Source: Nymphaea colorata (Eukaryota > Streptophyta > Magnoliopsida > Nymphaeales > Nymphaeaceae). From it: DNA of 64,000 bases. The position numbers and the translations under genes are program-made. Position 1 is the first letter of the stretch, and every line of letters begins with the position of its first letter. Below the pieces are notes generated by a model, which was given only the letters and a program-made list of their open reading frames with translations, made no database searches and was not told the DNA's origin. The stretch spans positions 6,777,224 through 6,841,223 of the forward strand of contig NC_045141.1 in assembly GCF_008831285.2 (NCBI RefSeq). The letters run 5' to 3'. Below, piece by piece: positions 34,849 to 46,156 of the stretch.

Positions 34849-34861
34849 TCCTACCCTCCTT
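34849..34861 (-). other. Polypurine tract of the Tekay-like element
   Basis: The minus strand reads AAGGAGGGTAGGA immediately before the 3' LTR. It is preceded by ATTTCGAGGACAAAATTT, a block typical of Tekay/Del elements. Confidence 0.85.
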
Positions 34862-34896
34862 AAATAAAATTTTGTCCTCGAAATTTAGATCATACT

Positions 34897-37800
34897 TCAA
34901 TGCAAAAACAAGTGTGCATTTATCTTTCGCATATCTTCCTGAGGTCCCCATGTGCTCTCCTTCACTCCATCGTATTGCCGTTGCACCTTCACTACAGGAA
35001 TTCTTTTAGTGTGAAGCACTTGCTCTCTTTGATCCACAAGTCTAATGGGCCTTTCTTCCATTGTCAAATCATCTTGTACCTGAATACCTTGAAAATCAAT
35101 CACATGTGTCGGGTCTAGTACATATTTTGGAAGCATGGAAACATGGAAAACGTCATGAATATGACTCAAGTCAGGTGGTAGAACCAATCTGTAGGCCACC
35201 TCTCCAATCTTCTCTAATATCTCAAATGGTCCTACGAACCTCGGACTCAACTTTCTCTTCACACCAAAACGAAAAACACCTTTAGTAGGGGAAATCTTTA
35301 GGAACACATGATCACCAACCTCAAAAGCCAACTCTCTACTTCGAATGTCAACATAGCTTCTCTGTCTACTCTGAGCAGTCAACAACTTTTTCCTTATCAA
35401 TTGCACTTGGTCGGTGTAGTGTTGTAATACAAAATGGTTTTCAATCTTACCATCGCCCAAATTGGTCCAACCAGCTAGCGATCTGCACGGCCTTCCATAC
35501 AAAGCCTCAAAAGGTGCCATCCCAATACTGGAATGGTAACTGTTATTATACGCAAATTCTGCCAATTTCACATGTTTGTCTCATTCTCCTTTCCACTTTA
35601 AGAGACATGCACGCAACATACCCTCTAAGGTTTGAATGGTCCTCTCAGATTGCCCATCAGTTTGGGGGTAGAACGTGTGCTCAGCTTAAGCTTGGTACCC
35701 AATGCCTTTTGCAATTGCCCCCAAAACCTAGAGGTAAAACGTGGATCTCGATCCGCGATGATGGACTTTGGCACTCCATGCAATCTCACTATCTCGCCAA
35801 TATATAACTCTGCGAGACTTTCCAAAGACTGACTGATTCTTATTGGCAGAAAATGAGCGGACTTCGTAAGTCGATCTACAATTACCCATATGGCATCATG
35901 CTGACTTCTGGTGTGAGACAAACCAACACAAAATCCATCATGATGTCTTCTCATTTCCACACTGGGTTATCAATTCTTTGCAACAAGCCTCCTGGCCGTT
36001 GATGCTCTACTTTGACCTGCTGGCAAACTAAGCATTTTGTTACATATTCTGCAATTTCACGCTTCATTTTAGGCCACCAAAAATTCTTTCTCATATCTTG
36101 AAACATCTTTGTATTGCCATGGTGTATAGAAAACTTAGATTTGTGAGCTTCATCAATCAACTGACGCTTCACTCCTTCATCTATAGGGACCCACATTCTG
36201 TGTCGAACCGCAATGAACTATCTTCATATTGATACCAGGAAGAATTTACCTTCTTGCTTTCTTCCATGTTCATAGCAAAATCTGGATATTCCTTTTGCTT
36301 CAATATAAACTCTTCCATCGAAGGATGTCGTATCACTGCAGTCATCGTTGTTTTGTTCTCATCACCACGGTAAGGTTGTCAAGCTATCATACCTTGCAAC
36401 AATGTCTAAGAACGGGTCAACATACTGCACATTGTTGCCTTAGCATGTCTACTCAAAGCATCAGCCACCACATTCGCTTTTCCTGGATGATATGATATCT
36501 TGAAATCATAATCTCTTACGTATTCAATCCATCTTCTTTGCCTCAAGTTGAGATCCTTTTGAGAGAATATGTACTTCAATGATTTGTAGTCTGTAAACAC
36601 CTCAAAAATTGCACCATAGAGATAGTGTTGCTCATGTACCTTCAACTGTCACGATGCATAAGCCACTACACGGCCATGTTGCATCAATACACATCCATAA
36701 CCAATTCCCGATGCCTCGGTGTACACCACAAATCCAGAATGACCCGATGAAAGCGTCAAAACAGGGGCAGTGGTAAGCTTGTCCTTCCAAGATTGGAAAC
36801 TCTTTTCGCACTCTTCATTCCAAACAAACTTCACTCATTTTCTTAATAGCTTAGTCATGGGCGTAGCTATTTTCGAAAAGTCTTGTATGAACCTCCTAAA
36901 GTATCTTGCCAATCCCAAAAAAGCTGCTAACCTCAGTTACACTATAAGGCGTCCTCTAGTCCTGTACAGCTGACACCTTAGCCGGCTCGATGGATACACC
37001 ATCCTTTGATATTACATGACCCAGAAAGTTTACCTTCTCTAGCCAAAATTCACATTTTGAATACTTGGCATATAACTTATGTTTGCGCAAAAGGCCCAAT
37101 ACACTTCTCAAGTGATCTCTATGCTCTGTCACACTCTCTGAGTACACCAAAATATCATCAACAAAAACAATAACAAATTGATCCAAGAACTCTTGGAAAA
37201 CCCAATTCATGAGGTCCATGAATGTTGCGGGAGCATTGGTCAACCCAAAAGGCATGACCCTGAATTTATAGTGCCCACATCTAGTTCGAAAAACAGTCTT
37301 AGAAACATCTTCCTCCCGTATCAAGAGTTGATGGTACTCTGTCCTCATATTGATCTTGGAGAAAACCTTTGCATTCTTAAGCTGATCAAACAAGTCTTCG
37401 ATTCTTGGAAGCGGATACTTATTCTTGATGGTGACTTGATTCAACATGCGATAATCTATACACAAGCGCATTGTTCCATCTTTCTTCTTAACAAACAACA
37501 CTGGTGCTCCCCACGGTGACACACTAGGTCGGATGAAGCCCTTGTCTAAGAGCTCCAGCAATTGCTTCTCCAATTCTTCTGACTCTATCGGTACCATACG
37601 ATAGGGTGCCTTAAAAATGGGAGTTGTCCCCGACAACAACTCTATCTTGAATTCCACTTCTCGCGTTGGAGGCAAACTTGACAGTTCCTCAGGAAACACA
37701 TCGGGATACTCACTCACAACGACAACATCCTGTAACCTCACCGGTTCAGTTTCATTGGTCAACACATTGACCAAGAAAGCAACACTTCCATTTTCTAACA

Positions 37801-37996
37801 AACGTTTGGCTTTCAATGCAGACACCATTAGCTTATCAGTTCGACTAGCTTTTCGTGATTGGAAATCTACTGGTTTCATCTCATTCGTCCACAATCGTAT
37901 CTGCTTCTCTCTGCAATCTATATTGGCACAATATGTGCATAGCCAATCCATGCCCAAAATAACATCAAGCTCACTAAAACTTATGAATTACCAACT
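34897..37996 (-). pseudogene. Tekay-like gypsy pol (protease end, RT, RNase H, integrase)
   Basis: Read on the minus strand it begins at the protease C-terminus ([11 protein letters not shown], about 37,980). RT follows with [49 protein letters not shown] and [10 protein letters not shown], intact to about 36,956, where a frameshift occurs. The RNase H start reads VVYTEASGIGYG, with Glu where the catalytic Asp is normal. It then lacks about 20 residues after VHEQ and ends [16 protein letters not shown]. Integrase has the HHCC finger (HHGNTKM, CLVCQQVK), core pieces DAIWVIVDRLTKSAHFLP and ADRDPRFTSRFW with frame breaks around 35,950 and 35,600, and a C-terminal part (HVFHVSMLPKYV) ending in STWGPQEDMR, a chromodomain-like tail. 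Several breaks make it non-coding as a whole. Confidence 0.93.
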
Positions 37997-38048
37997 GTGC
38001 AGGTAAGTGAAATAGGTGGGTCTCCATGTCCACCGTTGGCATAACCTT

Positions 38049-38309
38049 TCAACAAATACCAACTATAGTTAACTTTGTCACATTCTGGCATCTTAAGGAG
38101 CTCAAAGATGCGTTCACCCTCTTCAATCCATTCCTCTGTCTTGATAGGGTTTGGGCATACACACTAGTCTGAGCGTACTGTTGCCATGACATGCTATCGT
38201 CCAATAGGGTATGCCCATCAGAATGGACCAAACTTAGCTCTCTTTGTGCCTCTGTAGCCGACCCAGCTCTCTTCTTAACCCTACATGGGTACTCCATCTG
38301 TACAAACAA
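38049..38309 (-). pseudogene. Possible remnant of the gypsy 5' coding region
   Basis: An 86-codon minus-strand frame starts MFVQMEYPCRVKKRAGSATE. It lies where gag should begin but shows no capsid domain or CCHC knuckle, and the protease active site (DTGA/DSGA) is absent from the whole internal region. I read it as the residue left by a deletion that joined the gag start to the protease end near 38,040. Its coding nature is uncertain. Confidence 0.4.
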
Positions 38310-38504
38310 GAATCTTTGACCGATCTTTCAAGTCAACTCACTGAAGTGCGTCAGTACAAAGTTTCAAAACATCAATCACCTTCTGTACATATACCTTACT
38401 AAAAGAATAAAACTACAATAGAAGTTCAATCAAGTAAACGCGTACCTGGGCAACACGGCTTCACAGATAGACCTTAACTCACATCCATAGTGGGGTTTGC
38501 CATA

Positions 38505-38516
38505 GCTCTGATACCA
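38505..38516 (-). other. Primer-binding site of the Tekay-like element
   Basis: GCTCTGATACCA on the plus strand is the complement of the tRNA-Met primer-binding site, separated by AAGC from the 5' LTR edge at 38,521. Confidence 0.85.
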
Positions 38517-38520
38517 AAGC

Positions 38521-41500
38521 TGTCACACCCCAACCTTTTGACCCTCAAACAATTTTTCTTTTTTTTTTATAAACATAAAGCATTGAAGTGTCACGACATA
38601 ACATTTCAAAAAGGGAGCTATGTCATTCCAAACAATGGGGCAACTCTCATTTATATAACAATTTCAATTCATACAAAGTCACATCTAAGTGTATGACAAA
38701 AATGCCCCAACCAACAACTTTGATGCCTAACAAAAATAAGACATCAAAGTGACAAAACCATGACGCGCCGGCACTATCAAAGACCCAAAACCTCCCCAGA
38801 AGGATGTGAGTGAAGCCATCTGATCAACCTGCTGCCCCGGGTCCGCCAAAACCTGAAAAAGAAATAACTGAAGGCTTAGCCTTCGCAGTATGACAACAAG
38901 TCAGGAAAATCTCAAACTCTCTTAGGTAGGGCTCAATTCTAAGAACAATCATAAAAACAATCTATCGTCATGTCGTGTCAGGGCATAGGCACATCATTTG
39001 CCAAGGAAACCCCTAACATATACCACGACATGAAAGACCCCTCAAGGGCCACAGAAACACAATCTCAATCACATGCAAGGCATGCTTAAACATTTCATTT
39101 CAATCATAGCATTCACATGCCCATTAATCACATACATTCGTTCACACACATTTCATTCACATACATTCATTTTCATTCGCTTTAGTGAATTGACAGTTCC
39201 TGTGGGTGCAAACACAGGCACGTGCACACCATGGGAGGCCCATAGCCGAGAGACAACCCCCGTGGTGGCCCATAACGGTATGGATCCATTCATCTGCTGC
39301 AGCGGTAGAGCACTCATCCATGGATGTGTAAATTCCAAAGAGAGATACTCAGTCTTCCCTAGGACACCCAAGTTGGGAAGGCGGGAGCCCACGCTCCAAG
39401 CACAACACACAACAGTACCCTGGGGCCTTGCACCGCCTGGGCTCCGAACAGGTGAGACCAGTGGTGAAAGCGGGACGTCTCCCAAACACAATGCCACAAT
39501 CCACTGGCCTCTCATCTCTTATTCTTTCATTTATTATCATTATAATTGCACAATCACAAAATGACCGGCTAGCTCATGAGGTTGGTTCACTTCACGAGTG
39601 CACCCACACCTCCAATTGTCTCCCCACGAGGTCTACACATAACATTAACAGTCATAGCTAGCCGTCATACAATACGGGTACAACTACCCTCCAATTCCAA
39701 TCAATTGCATTATTGCCCACGGCAATACATATGCAACAATTCACCACATTCACATTCATAAAAATTCACAACTTATCGAACACATCAATTAGATCTTTCA
39801 AAACTTGGCCAAATCCCGAAGAGTAGTCTCGATCCGTGATGGCTCGTATCTGTCCTATGCAATTATCATTCTATGATGCTCTCTAATGCACAATCGGGGT
39901 CGAGGAGACACTCGACTCGATACCCCACTTCATCTGTCCTAAGCAGTTATCAATTCTAGCATGCGCATGCAAAGGCGTAACATTTTCAAAACAATTACTA
40001 ATAGCCTTTCAAAACCCTTCATATCATATATCAATTCATGTACATGCATACACACATTCAATCTCAAAACAATTAATCAGTTCACATCACAAATCCTAGA
40101 ATCCCATGACCCTAGAAACACACATTCACACATTTGCCCAGGCAGGGATTTGCCTGGAATGTCGCCATACCTGTCGCGCGCCCACTAAACACCTCGAACT
40201 ACGACCCACGTTGCTCAAGGCCTACTTGATGTGCCCGGTGTACCTGCAAACATAACCAAATGGTAAGTTTTTTACTCGTTTCGCTTACAATCGGTACAAA
40301 TCTGAAAATACCATCATCGAGGCATGTCTTCGCCTCAAATGGGTGTCGACCCACGAAACCCTCCAAAAAGGGTCTCTACCCAACCCACGAGGTTGCCGCC
40401 AACGATTAGAACTCAAAACTTGTATTCGACTTATCACATGTATGATTCTCACTTGTTTTTCTTAGTTGAGGTGTCTTCCCCACCATAAGATTCTCAACAT
40501 ACAACGTATATGCACATCAATAGAAGCATATTTCTCCAAGCTCACCAAAACGATTCTAACGTTCTCCACAACAATACAATCTCTACCATGCTTCCTAATT
40601 GCTTCGAAAATCAACCTATCATGCTTATAAGATCATTGTAGATATGGATCATCGTCCATCCACTTGAGTCCTAGACCTTCCCCAAAATAGCGACATCTCT
40701 AGCATGTCTTCTAAATCATCAATTCTTAATTCTAGCATGCTCAAACAATAATTATACGTATTTACAACAATCTAGGCTCGGTTAGATGTCGCTCACCCCA
40801 ATCAAAGAGTCCGAACTGCTGCGCCGCTTCCGGCAGCCACCTCAAGCGTTCAACAATCCTCAAATGGCAAAAACCATGCAATGCCGCCACCACTAATGCC
40901 TTCTAGTCACTGTTATGAGGGAAGAACGCGTCCCCAACTGCAATCCAATCCAACAGCCACATGAGAATTAAAATCGGCGAAAAGGGAGGTTTAAAAGAGG
41001 GGTTTGTTGTTAGAAGTGGCCCACAATAGCTGTGTGGGAGGCTGAAGACGAGTGAGAGAGGGGGAACCAAGGGTTCGGGTGAGAGAGAAGGGTCTGGCGC
41101 AAGAGAGAAGGAAAGACGCAAGGGACCGTTCGATTGAGGGAGAGAGCTCGAGCAGAGGGCGTGGGCAAAGAGAGAGTGAGAGAGAATGTAGAGGAAGGCG
41201 TGACCAAAGAGACGCGAGAGTGAGCAGGGAGAGAGAACGATGACACATAGGGAAGAGACGGACGGAGAGAGTAAGAGAGACCGCAGAGAGAGAGAGAGAG
41301 ATGCGAGTAAGGAGCACGAGAGAAAGAGGGGCATTCAACGAAGAGCAATCGGGCCTACCTTTGATGGGTCTAAATCCTATCGCCTATTGGACTGAGGGAG
41401 AGGCGTCAGAAGAGGAAAACAGCGAAAGAGGGAGGAGGAGAAGAAAGAAGAGAGGGGAATCAGTGGCTTACCTACGCGCCACCACCACCGTCGCCCTTCA

Positions 41501-41694
41501 TCTTCTCCGCTGCTGCCATCTCTTCCGCCTCCTTCTTCTCTGTGCTGTGTGCAACCCAACGGGACGAGGGAGATGAGGTAAGGTCGAGGGAAAAGACGCG
41601 AGAGAAGGGGCGTCGGGCTCCTCTTCGCGTGGAGCTCGGGTCCGGGTTTGGACCCTGATCCGCCCCGACCTGCCCAAAAGTTCGTAACGTGACA
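38521..41694 (-). repeat. 5' LTR of the Tekay-like element
   Basis: This is the 3174-bp partner of 31,670-34,848. On its own strand it starts TGTCACGTTACG and ends GGTTGGGGTGTGACA. It should carry the element's promoter. It abuts the interrupted LINE at 41,695. Confidence 0.95.
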
Positions 41695-41699
41695 GTTTG

Positions 41700-43292
41700 A
41701 GTCACTTTTTTCCTTTTCTTGGAGCCACTACAACTCTGCATAAGAGCATCTTCCAAATTGAGCAGAGCTATAGGAGGCCGACCCTTTTTTCCTTTACTAG
41801 CATACCTAGTAGACTTTCGGGTCCACCTCTGCCTGTTTTGATGTGTCTCCCCTCATCTCCCTTCAATGTCTGAAGCCTGCTGAGACCCTTCCTTATTAGT
41901 CAGGATGCAGGGCGACTCCTTAACAGAGGGGTCGTCCTTGGACCCAGTTGTGAACCTGAACCTAGATGGACCAGCGCTGCCATCTGCTTGCTTTTTAATG
42001 CTGAAAAAAGGATTCGCAATCTGGTTTTCAATGCTATCAACCTTTCTTTCTTCTCCCTTCCCATCGATAGAGTTTTTCCCCCCTTTCGCTCCTCTTTTAT
42101 TAGACGTGTTGCTCACTTTAGCACCCACCTTCTTCACCTCCTTCTGCTGACAAGAGGATTCACCCCCATCTCCGACATTACAAGATGGGTTAACACCCAA
42201 AGTTCGATCAAGCTGAATGCCAGTCCCTTCATCCTGATGAAGCTGATTACTAAAAGCTGCAAATCTGTTAGTATGAGGTTCCCTCCCACCAGAGTCACTT
42301 CTATGAAGGCTTCATCTATTTTTTTTAATCACTAAAACCTTTTTCTAGACCTGTTCCTCTGCAATAGGTTTCTCAACTGTCCCACGATTCTTGCACAGAT
42401 CCTCATAGTGAGAGGTTGTGCCACAAACACGGCAGAATCTAATTTTAGATTCATAGAGCACTTCTTGTATTATCTTGGACTCCCTAACTTCCAACTTGAT
42501 TTTGGGCACAGGTTGCAAGTTAAGAGGAACTTCAATGCACAAACGTGAAAACTCGAGCTTATCCCTATGCATAGTACATTCATCTGCTCTAACAAAAGTA
42601 GCACCCAGGCCCTGTGCAATGGCCTTAAAACTATATATATTCCAGAACAGAATTGGAAGCTGAGGCAGGCGAATCCAAAGAGGAATAGATTCTTCCTCAT
42701 GCAGGCGTAACTCAGACCCTGGCTTCCACTGACTAGTAATAAGGAAACGGCCCCCAACAGCCCACTTTTTGCGCATGACCTCATTGAGTTCTTCCTCAGA
42801 ACTCACCCGCACTAGAAACCTCCCATTCCCAATGACAGAAAAATTTGGGCAGTGAACATTAACCCAAAGCTTACGTAAGGTTTGAAAGACATACCGGTAA
42901 TCCATGCCTGTAGTCGAACGCCCTCCATAGAATCCAGCGACTGCAGCGAAGCGGTACATGTCCTCCATTTTCTGATACGCTTCAGTGGGGAATACCACCG
43001 TAGGCTCCTCTCCAGACCTGTCTACAGTCACCGCTGGGCAATCTTCAAGTTCCTTCTCTTGACTCCCTGCAACGACCTTTGCCCATCCTTGCAGGCCATT
43101 CCTTCTTGGAGTGGCATGAGCACCACCACTACCCTGCTGCACACATGCCTTGTTCAGAGGCTCCATTGGGGCTTTACCTCGTGCTTCTTCCTTTCCACTC
43201 CGGTGGTAATTTTCACACATATCGTCATTTGTTTTGGTGGTTCCAACAGATTTCCCCAAATCAGGGAAATCGATCCGATCATCGAGGTCCAT
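41700..43292 (-). pseudogene. LINE ORF1 (DUF4283 and CCHC knuckle, nucleic-acid binding)
   Basis: This is the gag-like ORF1 of the LINE. A likely start is MDLDDRIDFPDLGK at 43,292; an upstream in-frame ATG at 43,358 lies in 5' repeat sequence. The DUF4283 region runs from about VVFPTEAYQKMEDMYRF to FSRLCIEVPLNLQPVPKI, followed by the knuckle CRVCGTTSHYEDLC (C-x2-C-x4-H-x4-C). A stop comes at about 42,345. Beyond it, a lysine- and serine-rich tail resumes (42,200-41,853; NPSCNVGDGGESSC, KDDPSVKES) and a last piece near 41,756 ends at the gypsy insertion. ORF1 proteins coat the LINE RNA. Breaks at about 42,345 and 41,850 make this copy defective. Confidence 0.87.
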
Positions 43293-43299
43293 CTGCCCA

Positions 43300-43715
43300 C
43301 TCGTCCCCATCCCTCCAGCGCTCTGCCCGTGCATCTTCCTCTGCCCTCTAGCCTCCATCCCCCGCCGCCCTGCCCTAGCTCCTTCCTCTCCCCATTCACC
43401 TCCATCTGCCCGTGCATCATCCTCAGCCCTCCACCGCCCTACCCTAGATCCTTTCTCTCCCCACTCAACTCCATCCCCCCACCGCCTTGCCCTAGGTCCT
43501 TTCTCTCCCCACTCGACTCCATCTTCTCCATCTGCCAGTTCGACTTCCGCTGCCCTCTCGTCTCCATTCCCCTGCTACCCTGCCTTAGAACCTTCCTCTC
43601 CCCGCTCGTCTCCATCCCCCCCGGCGAGCGCCGGGGGTTCCCAACAACAACCCTTGTTACCCACTCGACCACGACCTCAGAGCTTCTCTCTCCAGCAGGC
43701 GGTGTTCCAAGCTCA
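43300..43715 (-). promoter_or_regulatory. LINE 5' UTR with imperfect tandem repeats
   Basis: Several imperfect repeats of roughly 50-75 bp are visible, each combining a variant of CCGCCCTGCCCTAG, CCTTTCTCTCCCCACTC and ACTCCATC on the plus strand. The array spans about 43,310-43,625. In L1 elements the 5' UTR holds an internal promoter and may be built of monomers, so a promoter role is likely but inferred. The last 90 bp to the target site are not repetitive. Confidence 0.65.
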
Positions 43716-43730
43716 CGATGATCCATGCTT
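43716..43730. repeat. LINE target-site duplication, right copy
   Basis: CGATGATCCATGCTT matches 27,407-27,421 and marks the 5' end of the LINE. Confidence 0.93.
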
Positions 43731-45810
43731 ATAATGACATTTTTAGCATGATAAGTTGATTCTCGAAGCTATTGAGAAACATTGTAGAGATTTGATGGGG
43801 TTAAGAAGATTTAGAATCATTTTAGTGAACACGTGGCACATGCAATTGTCGATGGGCGTATTGCGTTGTTAGTTGGGAGAGAGTAGGTAAGTTGAGTGCA
43901 ATTATTGGGAAGACGCCTCAACTTTGGAATCAAGGGAGAAACATATTAGTGATTGGTTCAATCGAATGCGCAAAGCTTAAATCATTTGGTGACAACCTCA
44001 AGGAGATGAGAAGAAGCTTATTGGAGGGTTTTGTGGGTCGACGCTACCTGTCGACACATTCTTGAAGCGATGACATGCCTCAATGAGTATATTTTACACT
44101 CGTATAGATTTTAAAAGCGAAATAAGTAGAAATCATATCACTTGCTTATGTTTCCAGGTACACCGGGCACGTCCAGTAGACCATGAGCAACAAAACATGA
44201 AACTTGAGTCATTTTGAAGTGTTTTATGGATGCGCGACATGTATGACAGCATTTCAGACAAATCTCTGCCTGGGGCCAACATGTGAATGTGTATTTTCGG
44301 GATCATGAGATCCTACGATTGTGATGTGATTGAATTATTGTTTTGTGAGCGAATGTATGTATGCATGCGAATGATTTGTTATGTGATAAGTTTTGTCTTG
44401 GAAAACTATTAGAAGCTTGTTTTGAAAACTATTACGCATTTACATGTGCATGCTAGAATTGATAACTGCTTAGGATAAATGAGGTGTGGTATTGAGTCAA
44501 GAATCTCATCGATCCCGATTATGCATTAGAGAGCATCATATAATGATAATTGTATAGGACAGCTACGAGTCAATCATGGATCGAGACTACTCTCTAGAAT
44601 TTGACTAAGTTTTGAAATATGTAATCGATGTATTTGATAAATGTGAATTTGGATAAATGTGAATGTTGTGATGTGTTGCACATGCACTGTCGTGGGCATG
44701 AATGCAAATGAATGAAATTGAAGGGTAGTTGTACTTGTATTGTCGTCACGGCTGGCTAAGAATGTTAATGATATGTGTAGCCCTCGTGTTGGGGCAATTG
44801 AAGGTGTGAGTGCATTCGCGAAGTAAACCAACCTTATGAACTAGCCAGTCATTTTGTAAATGTGCAATTATAATTATAAGAAAGAAAGAATAAGAGATGA
44901 GGGGTCAATGGGCTGTGACAATGTGTTTGGGAGTTGTTCCGCCTTCACCACTGGTCTCGCCGGTTCGGAGCGCAGACGATGCAAAGCCCAAGGTATTGTT
45001 GTGTGATATGCTTGGAGCGTTGGGCTCCCGCCTTCCCAAACTGGGTGTCCTAGGGAAGACTGAGAATCTCTTCTTGAAATTCACACATCTATGGACAAGT
45101 GCTCTATCGCTGTAGTGGGAATTGATCCATATTGTTTTGGGCCACCACAGGGATTGTCTCCCAACTGTAGACTGCCCGTAGTGTGCACGTGCCTGTCTTT
45201 ATACTTACAGAAACTGTTAATTCACTAAAGTTAATGTGAATGAAAAGAATATGAATGAAAGGAATGAAAATGAGATGTTTATACATGCTTTGCATGTGAA
45301 TTGGAATTATGTTATCGTGGTCATTGAGTGACCTTTACATGTCATGGTCTATGTGAGGGGTCTTCTTGTCTACGATTTGTTTTTATAATTGTGTTTATTT
45401 AATATTTGAGCCATACCTAAGAGGGTTATGAATTTTCCTAGCTTGTTGTCATACTGCGAAGGCTAAGCCTTCTGTTGTTTTATTTTTCAGGTTTTGGCAG
45501 ATTTGGGGCAACAAGTTGATCAGATGGTTGAACTCACATCCTACTGGGGAGGTTTTAAGTCTTTTGTAGTGCCGACATGTCTTATTTTGGTTATATTAAT
45601 GTCTTGTTTTTGTTAGACATCAATTATATGATTTGTGACATTTTTGTCTACACATAGATGTGATTTTGTATGAATTGAAATTGTTATATAGATGAAAGTT
45701 TGCCCTATTGTTTCGAAGGGCATAGCTCCATCCTTTTTGAATTGTTGTGTAGTCGCACCTCAATGTGTTAAAAAAAATTTGTTTGAGGGTCAAAAGGTTG
45801 GGGTGTGACA
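43731..45810 (+). repeat. Solo LTR of a Tekay-like gypsy family, part 2
   Basis: This continues the LTR begun at 26,431 and ends AAAGGTTGGGGTGTGACA, the same terminus as both LTRs of the inner gypsy element read on the minus strand. Joined length is about 3.07 kb. It is clearly more diverged from the two inner LTRs than these are from each other, so it is older. Confidence 0.85.
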
Positions 45811-45924
45811 TAAAACAAGCCTACTTAGTGGGTTGATCTTAATTTGAAAAGTTTCTTGTCAATCTAGGCACTTCCTCTTCTGAACTGCTGAGCTACATTG
45901 ATGACTATAAGCAAGTCCTCCAAC

Positions 45925-46156
45925 ACAGAATTCTTAGTTCATGATATGGACATTGCTGTAGAAGAGATCCAAAATTAACTAAAGTGTCTGCCTAAAACTA
46001 TGTATGAGAATGGAGTGACAATTATTGAAGCATTGCCTTCTGTTTCAGCTGCTGCTCTTCTGATCAAAATTGTGGCAAGGATCAAAGTTATTGCTTTGGC
46101 AATTGATGAATTCATAGAACTTGCTGGCTTCAAAGATAAAGAAAAAAAAAATTAAA
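45925..46156 (+). pseudogene. Possible ALMT (malate transporter) C-terminal fragment
   Basis: A plus-strand reading gives CLPKTMYENGVTIIEALPSV, then SAAALLIKIVARI and AIDEFIELAGFKDK, with an in-frame stop shortly before it. The spacing and the LPS.S.AALLI.IVARI pattern resemble the cytosolic C-terminus of aluminium-activated malate transporters. No transmembrane part is nearby: the solo LTR ends about 100 bp upstream. It is a broken gene end at best. The family assignment rests on motif memory alone. Confidence 0.4.

Larger units (their letters stand above)
31670..41694 (-). mobile_element. Tekay-like Ty3/gypsy retrotransposon with 3.2-kb LTRs (defective)
   Basis: This 10,025-bp element lies on the minus strand inside the LINE. 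It has LTRs of 3179 and 3174 bp, a tRNA-Met primer-binding site, decayed pol and a polypurine tract. Flanks are GTTTT (31,665-31,669) and GTTTG (41,695-41,699), a target duplication with one mismatch. Very long LTRs, the sequence ATTTCGAGGAC before the polypurine tract, and the end of integrase (STWGPQEDMR) point to the Tekay/Del chromovirus group. The internal part is only 3.67 kb because gag and most of the protease are missing, so it needed helper proteins or is a post-insertion deletion. Confidence 0.92.
27422..43715 (-). mobile_element. Full-length L1-type LINE, split by a gypsy element
   Basis: This is a minus-strand non-LTR retrotransposon of about 6.26 kb once the 10.0-kb gypsy insertion is removed. 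It runs from a 5' UTR with tandem repeats (43,300-43,715) through ORF1 (gag-like, DUF4283 plus CCHC) to ORF2 (endonuclease, RT, zinc-binding region) and a 3' UTR. The perfect 15-bp target duplication and presence of the 5' UTR show it inserted at full length. It is now inactive: ORF1 and ORF2 carry stops or frameshifts and the gypsy element separates them. There is no 3' poly(A) tract. Confidence 0.93.

Noticed and set aside
42882-43734. Plus-strand Pro/Ser-rich frames of up to 279 codons
   Set aside because: They are antisense to LINE ORF1 and its 5' repeats, where the minus strand has clear DUF4283 and CCHC motifs.
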